The notes under the pieces: generated by a model | The model's database searches: none | What the model was told of the DNA's origin: nothing | What the model saw: the letters and a program-made list of their open reading frames with translations, nothing else | In this document: one piece after another, positions 1-3,254 of the stretch | Layout of the letters: each line of letters starts with the position of its first letter | Position numbering within the stretch: the stretch's first letter is position 1 | Origin: JADFXI01 sp050011415 | GTDB taxonomy: Bacteria > Nitrospirota > Thermodesulfovibrionia > Thermodesulfovibrionales > Dissulfurispiraceae | Assembly (NCBI GenBank): GCA_050011415.1 | Contig: JBEKJD010000373.1 | Location: 1-6,253 of the forward strand | Reading direction: 5' to 3' | DNA: 6,253 nt | Position numbers and translations under genes: made by a program

Positions 1-147
1 CTTTATCCTCGCCTGACCTTCTTCCGATACCCCTTTCCTGCCGCTTAACACCAGGTTCCGCGCTCCCTTTTCCACCAGCCACTCCGCTATCCTCAAACCA
101 AGCGCCCCAAAACCTCCAGTGACCAGATAACTGCAATCTCCGCTCAC
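1..147 (-). other. Catalytic half of the KR domain (start only)
   Basis: The Rossmann fold begins with YLVTGGFGALG (TGGxGxLG, at about 97-129), followed by GARNLVLSGRKG, which fits an NADPH-dependent short-chain reductase. Only about 49 residues are in the window. The catalytic Tyr/Ser and the motifs that predict alcohol stereochemistry lie beyond the left edge. Confidence 0.92.
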
Positions 148-3100
148 TTCAAACCTCTTACCACCTTTCCTCTTATACCGCACAAGCCGCGCTGCATAGC
201 GCTCTCCCTGACTATAGGCAATCTGATCTTCTCCATCAGGTGACCATACTTCTACAAACAATCTCTCCGCTTCTCCCGCCTTCCCGCATGGGTCAAGATC
301 CACACACACGGTCTTAAGCTCGGGATGCTCAAGTCCAAGCACCTTTCCCAAGCCCCATACCGGAGATTGCTGCAGCCCACTCTGCGAGGCTGATGATTCC
401 ACCGGCTGCGCTCCCCTCGTTACAAGCCACAGACGAGGTCTTTCAGCAAAGCCCTGTTTTATCAATGCCTGTACAATCTGCGCTGCGCTGACGCTGCCCA
501 GATCCTGCGACCTCTCAAGGGAAGCCGCTGTTATCTCTCCCCCGGCATCAAGACCCCACATATGCACTACCCCCCTGCATACGGTATTCCCGGAGAACAG
601 CTCCTGGAATGCTCCATTCCCTGTAATGTCCGCCTCATTGCTATAAGCCACTCTGCATTGCTGACCATGTCCTTCGAGCAGCGCAGCGAGCCCCGCTCCA
701 ACCCCGCCCCGGTCAGCAAAGATCACCCAACTTCCCTGCTCAACCCTTTCCGATACCCTCTCCTGCAAAGCCTGCCGCTGCCATACGCTCTCATACAACC
801 ATTCAACCCCTCCGCTTCCAGTCCCGCGGAGAAGAACTTCACGATCCAGGCGCCTGGCTGTGAATCCATTAATATCCGCAAAAATCCTCCCGGTCTCATC
901 GATGAGCTGAAGATCACCGGTAATACTATTGTCTTGCCGCTCATTCTCTCTGACATACGTATGGCACCATAAAACAGCATTACGTGCGGGGGGACCATAG
1001 AACCTCACGCTGTCTATCGAAAAAGGGATATATATTACGCCATGTCCAATTTCAAATCCTGCCGGATTGCTGAAACTATCTCCAATAACAAACTGAGGGC
1101 CGTGGATGCAGAAGAACTGAAAGCATGAATCGATCAGACCCGGATAAAGCTGGTAATCATCAGCACTGTCCTGAAGACCGGCACTCCGCATGATACAGAA
1201 GGCTTCTCTTTTGTCAAAGTAGACAGCTTCGACCCATTTAAACGAAGTCCCGAGATGATGTCCTGCCTCTTCAATAGAAGTGTAGAATTCGAACGCCGGC
1301 ATGGTTTGCCATTGATGCCGGACTACATTCAACCGCTCTGTCACGTTGTTCGTCAAGACAGGCTTGGAATCCGCCAGGGGCATAATCCGTCCTGTCACAT
1401 GCTGACTCCAGAGGCCGTCTCCTTCCTCGCCCTCGGCCCCACTCACCAATGAAAAGGCATAGCTGTCAGCAGCCTCAGGCGTAAGAACTATCTGAACAAT
1501 CCGGCTCCGGGCTTCAGGAATGACAAGGGCCTCCAGGAAATGCACTTCCTCGATTACACAGGCGTCAGCCGCGAACGTTTCCTTTGCAGCCTGGAGCAAT
1601 AGAGCAAGATGCGATGCACCAGCCGCCACTGTCGTTCCAAAAAGCTTATGGTCCTCAATGTATGCAGGTCTGGCATGACTGAACATCATCTCAAACCGGA
1701 TTTCGGATGAAAACGGCAAACGAAGCCGCCTGCCCAATAGCGGAATGGAGGCAACCGCACTGCAACGTTCGTCCGCATTATCTGTCTCTATCCAATATCG
1801 CTGCCTGTTAAAAGTATGGGTCAGCGGGCGCGGCATGGCCCCATATTCAGAACTCGTCTCTTCTTTTTTCTGGGCCTCTTCTATCACTACATGAGCATTG
1901 GTCCCGCTGAAGCCGAAAGAACTCACTCCGGCAATCCTCCGGCCAGCCGACAATGGCCATTCTCTCATTTCTGTCGGGACCACCAGTGGGAATTTACTCC
2001 ATTGGATATGGGGGTTGGGGTCCCTGAAATGAAGGTGAGGCGGAATAGCCCTATGCTCCAGAGAAACGATCACCTTGATGATGCCTGCAATCCCGGCTGC
2101 TGCTTCAAGATGGCCGATGTTGGTCTTCACCGAACCGATCAGGAGAGGATTATCCCATGAGCGTGAGCCGAACACATTACCGACCGACCCGACCTCTATA
2201 GGATCACCAAGCGTCGTTCCTGTCCCGTGTGCCTCAATATAGCTCACCTGCTCGGGTAAAACTCCCCCGCTTGCAAGAGCGCTGCGCATCACTCTCTCCT
2301 GCGAGGGGCCGCTAGGTACCGTTAGCCCGCCGCTCGGTCCGTCCTGGTTCACAGCAGAACCGCGGACCAGCGCAACAACGGAGTCTCCGTCAGCTATGGC
2401 ATCGGACAGACGCTTCAGCACTATTATCCCGCAACCCTCGCCACGCACGTAGCCATCCGCTGAAGCATCAAAGGTTTTGCAGCGTCCGTCAGGGGCAAGC
2501 ATCCGCGCCCTGGAAAAATTAATACTCGGTTCGGGCGCGAGAATCAACCCCACTCCGCCCGCAAGAGCGAGGCTGCACTCGCGGTTGCGCAGGCTTTGGC
2601 ATGCAAGGTGCACTGCCACGAGAGAGGACGAGCAGGCAGTATCGACAGACATGCTCGGACCTGTAAGTCCGAGGAGATAGGAGAGCCGGCCCGCAGCCAC
2701 GCTCAAAACGCTTCCGCTTATGAAGTAGGCATCGATGCGATCGCGGGCCCGCTGAGCCAGCCGGAGCGCTGCATAATCAAAAGTGCTGATGCCAATAAAT
2801 ACTCCGGTAGGTGTGCCGAACAACTGGTCGGGCAAACGGCCTGAATTCTCAAGAGCCTCCCAACTCACCTCCAGCAGCAAACGCTGCTGCGGATCCATGC
2901 TTACCGCCTCACGCGGCGTTATGCCGAAGAACGCGGGGTCAAACAAATCCACATGATCTAAAAACGCGCCGTGCCTGCTGTACATCTTCCCTGGTGCGTC
3001 AGGATCTGGATCATAGTAATCATCAATGTTCCATCTGTCGCTCGGCACTTCGGTAACAGCGTCCGTTCCCTTCTCCAGAAGCCGCCAGAAAGATTCCGGC

Positions 3101-3249
3101 GAATCCGCGCCTCCCGGAAAGCGGCAGCCCGCCCCGATTATCGCTACAGGTTCCGCGTTCATGAGTTCGCGCTGGGACTCCAGCTGCATAGCAGCAAAAG
3201 CCAGCTTTAAGGGAGACATCTGCACGATGCGCTGTGACAAACCACCCAT
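1..3249 (-). CDS. Type I modular polyketide synthase, AT-less module KS-DH-KR (3' end outside window)
   Basis: This is the next chain-extension protein in the same assembly line. The frame is uninterrupted for 1083 codons from ATG at 3249 to the left edge. The start is supported by an N-terminus (LSQRIVQMSPLK) resembling the usual linker ahead of PKS KS domains. Met11 (3219) is a possible alternative, and no strong Shine-Dalgarno sequence separates the two. Domains by residue: linker 1-32; KS 33-457 (Cys206, His341, His380); short linker 458-497 with NRQRYW; DH about 502-799 (His534, Asp707); structural KR half about 803-1034; and the catalytic KR half from about 1035, with the NADPH-binding TGGFGALG at 1044-1051. 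The structural half runs straight into the catalytic half, so there is no ER. KR catalytic Ser/Tyr/Asn residues and any ACP lie outside the window. Predicted chemistry is condensation, ketoreduction and dehydration to an enoyl unit. The extender unit must come from elsewhere because there is no AT. Confidence 0.96.
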   Translation of the reverse strand, partial: MGGLSQRIVQMSPLKLAFAAMQLESQRELMNAEPVAIIGAGCRFPGGADSPESFWRLLEKGTDAVTEVPSDRWNIDDYYDPDPDAPGKMYSRHGAFLDHVDLFDPAFFGITPREAVSMDPQQRLLLEVSWEALENSGRLPDQLFGTPTGVFIGISTFDYAALRLAQRARDRIDAYFISGSVLSVAAGRLSYLLGLTGPSMSVDTACSSSLVAVHLACQSLRNRECSLALAGGVGLILAPEPSINFSRARMLAPDGRCKTFDASADGYVRGEGCGIIVLKRLSDAIADGDSVVALVRGSAVNQDGPSGGLTVPSGPSQERVMRSALASGGVLPEQVSYIEAHGTGTTLGDPIEVGSVGNVFGSRSWDNPLLIGSVKTNIGHLEAAAGIAGIIKVIVSLEHRAIPPHLHFRDPNPHIQWSKFPLVVPTEMREWPLSAGRRIAGVSSFGFSGTNAHVVIEEAQKKEETSSEYGAMPRPLTHTFNRQRYWIETDNADERCSAVASIPLLGRRLRLPFSSEIRFEMMFSHARPAYIEDHKLFGTTVAAGASHLALLLQAAKETFAADACVIEEVHFLEALVIPEARSRIVQIVLTPEAADSYAFSLVSGAEGEEGDGLWSQHVTGRIMPLADSKPVLTNNVTERLNVVRHQWQTMPAFEFYTSIEEAGHHLGTSFKWVEAVYFDKREAFCIMRSAGLQDSADDYQLYPGLIDSCFQFFCIHGPQFVIGDSFSNPAGFEIGHGVIYIPFSIDSVRFYGPPARNAVLWCHTYVRENERQDNSITGDLQLIDETGRIFADINGFTARRLDREVLLRGTGSGGVEWLYESVWQRQALQERVSERVEQGSWVIFADRGGVGAGLAALLEGHGQQCRVAYSNEADITGNGAFQELFSGNTVCRGVVHMWGLDAGGEITAASLERSQDLGSVSAAQIVQALIKQGFAERPRLWLVTRGAQPVESSASQSGLQQSPVWGLGKVLGLEHPELKTVCVDLDPCGKAGEAERLFVEVWSPDGEDQIAYSQGERYAARLVRYKRKGGKRFEVSGDCSYLVTGGFGALGLRIAEWLVEKGARNLVLSGRKGVSEEGQARIK
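148..843 (-). other. Structural (non-catalytic) half of the KR domain, downstream protein
   Basis: This region of about 232 residues follows the DH. It includes VEWLYESVWQR, RLWLVTRGAQPV, SPVWGLGKVLGLEHPEL and SPDGEDQIAYSQGERYAARLVR. These are hallmarks of the structural subdomain that stabilises PKS ketoreductases. It leads directly into the NADPH-binding half, so no enoylreductase is inserted. Confidence 0.9.
823..843. repeat. 21-base direct repeat, copy 1 (post-DH, downstream gene)
   Basis: These 21 bases are identical to 3774-3794 in the same orientation and encode REVLLRG at the DH-KR border in both genes. Flanking bases are similar but not identical. The repeat reflects module paralogy, possibly with local gene conversion. 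Confidence 0.85.
853..1746 (-). other. Dehydratase domain of downstream protein
   Basis: This is a double-hotdog DH of about 298 residues, a paralogue of the upstream one. The catalytic His is at 1648-1650 in EDHKLFGTT, and the Asp at 1129-1131 in LIDSCFQ. The first motif departs from HxxxGxxxxP: the proline position is alanine (HKLFGTTVAA). The entry motif is IPLLG instead of HPLLG. The His-Asp dyad is intact, so activity is likely but not assured. Confidence 0.9.
1759..1878 (-). other. Minimal linker where KS-AT linker and AT are missing
   Basis: Only about 40 residues join the KS end (VVIEEAQKKEE) to the DH start (SIPLLGRRLRLPF). The piece HTFNRQRYWIE is recognisable as the end of a post-AT linker, normally YPFQRQRYW. 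Both the KS-AT linker fold kept in the upstream module and the AT itself are absent. The frame is intact across the join, so this is not a frameshifted AT. Confidence 0.85.
1879..3153 (-). other. Ketosynthase domain of downstream protein, complete
   Basis: This is a full KS of about 425 residues, from EPVAIIGAGCRFPGG to GFSGTNAHVVIEE. The active-site cysteine is at 2632-2634 (DTACSSSL), and the histidines are at 2227-2229 (EAHGTGTTLGDP) and 2110-2112 (KTNIGHLEAAAG). Motifs such as PDPDAPGKMYSRHG, SMDPQQRLLLEV and GSAVNQDG are typical of cis-AT modular PKSs. It should condense the chain delivered by the upstream ACP with an extender unit. Confidence 0.96.
3154..3249 (-). other. N-terminal linker of downstream protein, possible docking partner
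   Basis: Residues 1-32 (LSQRIVQMSPLKLAFAAMQL and onward) precede the KS start EPVAIIGAGCRFPGG. The segment is probably helical and resembles the short leader of many bacterial PKS proteins that receive a chain from a partner. It begins the second protein immediately after the gene whose product ends in an ACP, so it is the natural recipient of that tail. Confidence 0.6.
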
Positions 3250-3254
3250 TACGC
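3250..3254 (-). other. Five-base junction between the two PKS genes
   Basis: The upstream TAA (3255-3257) and the downstream ATG (3247-3249) are separated by GCGTA only. This leaves no room for a terminator or a separate promoter, so the genes are very likely co-transcribed. The nearest purine-rich stretch before the ATG is AGGAAG within the last upstream codons, too far away (about 14 bases) to be an ideal Shine-Dalgarno. A weak GGG lies 8 bases upstream. Translational coupling is likely. Confidence 0.8.

Noticed and set aside
100..860. Possible enoylreductase or methyltransferase between DH and KR
   Set aside because: The whole interval is accounted for by KR structural-half sequence leading straight into TGGFGALG; no ER or methyltransferase nucleotide-binding motif is present.
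562..972. Plus-strand open frame of 136 codons opposite the DH-KR region
   Set aside because: It is antisense to a continuous, recognisable PKS frame and has no recognisable domain or ribosome binding site.
1..3249. Suspicion that the left half is a broken PKS pseudogene with frameshifts
   Set aside because: Manual translation from 3249 gives exactly 1083 in-frame codons with recognisable PKS sequence throughout and no stop; it is simply cut by the window edge.
3250..3254. Promoter, terminator or riboswitch between the two genes
   Set aside because: Only 5 bases are available and no hairpin or promoter-like pair was seen around the junction.
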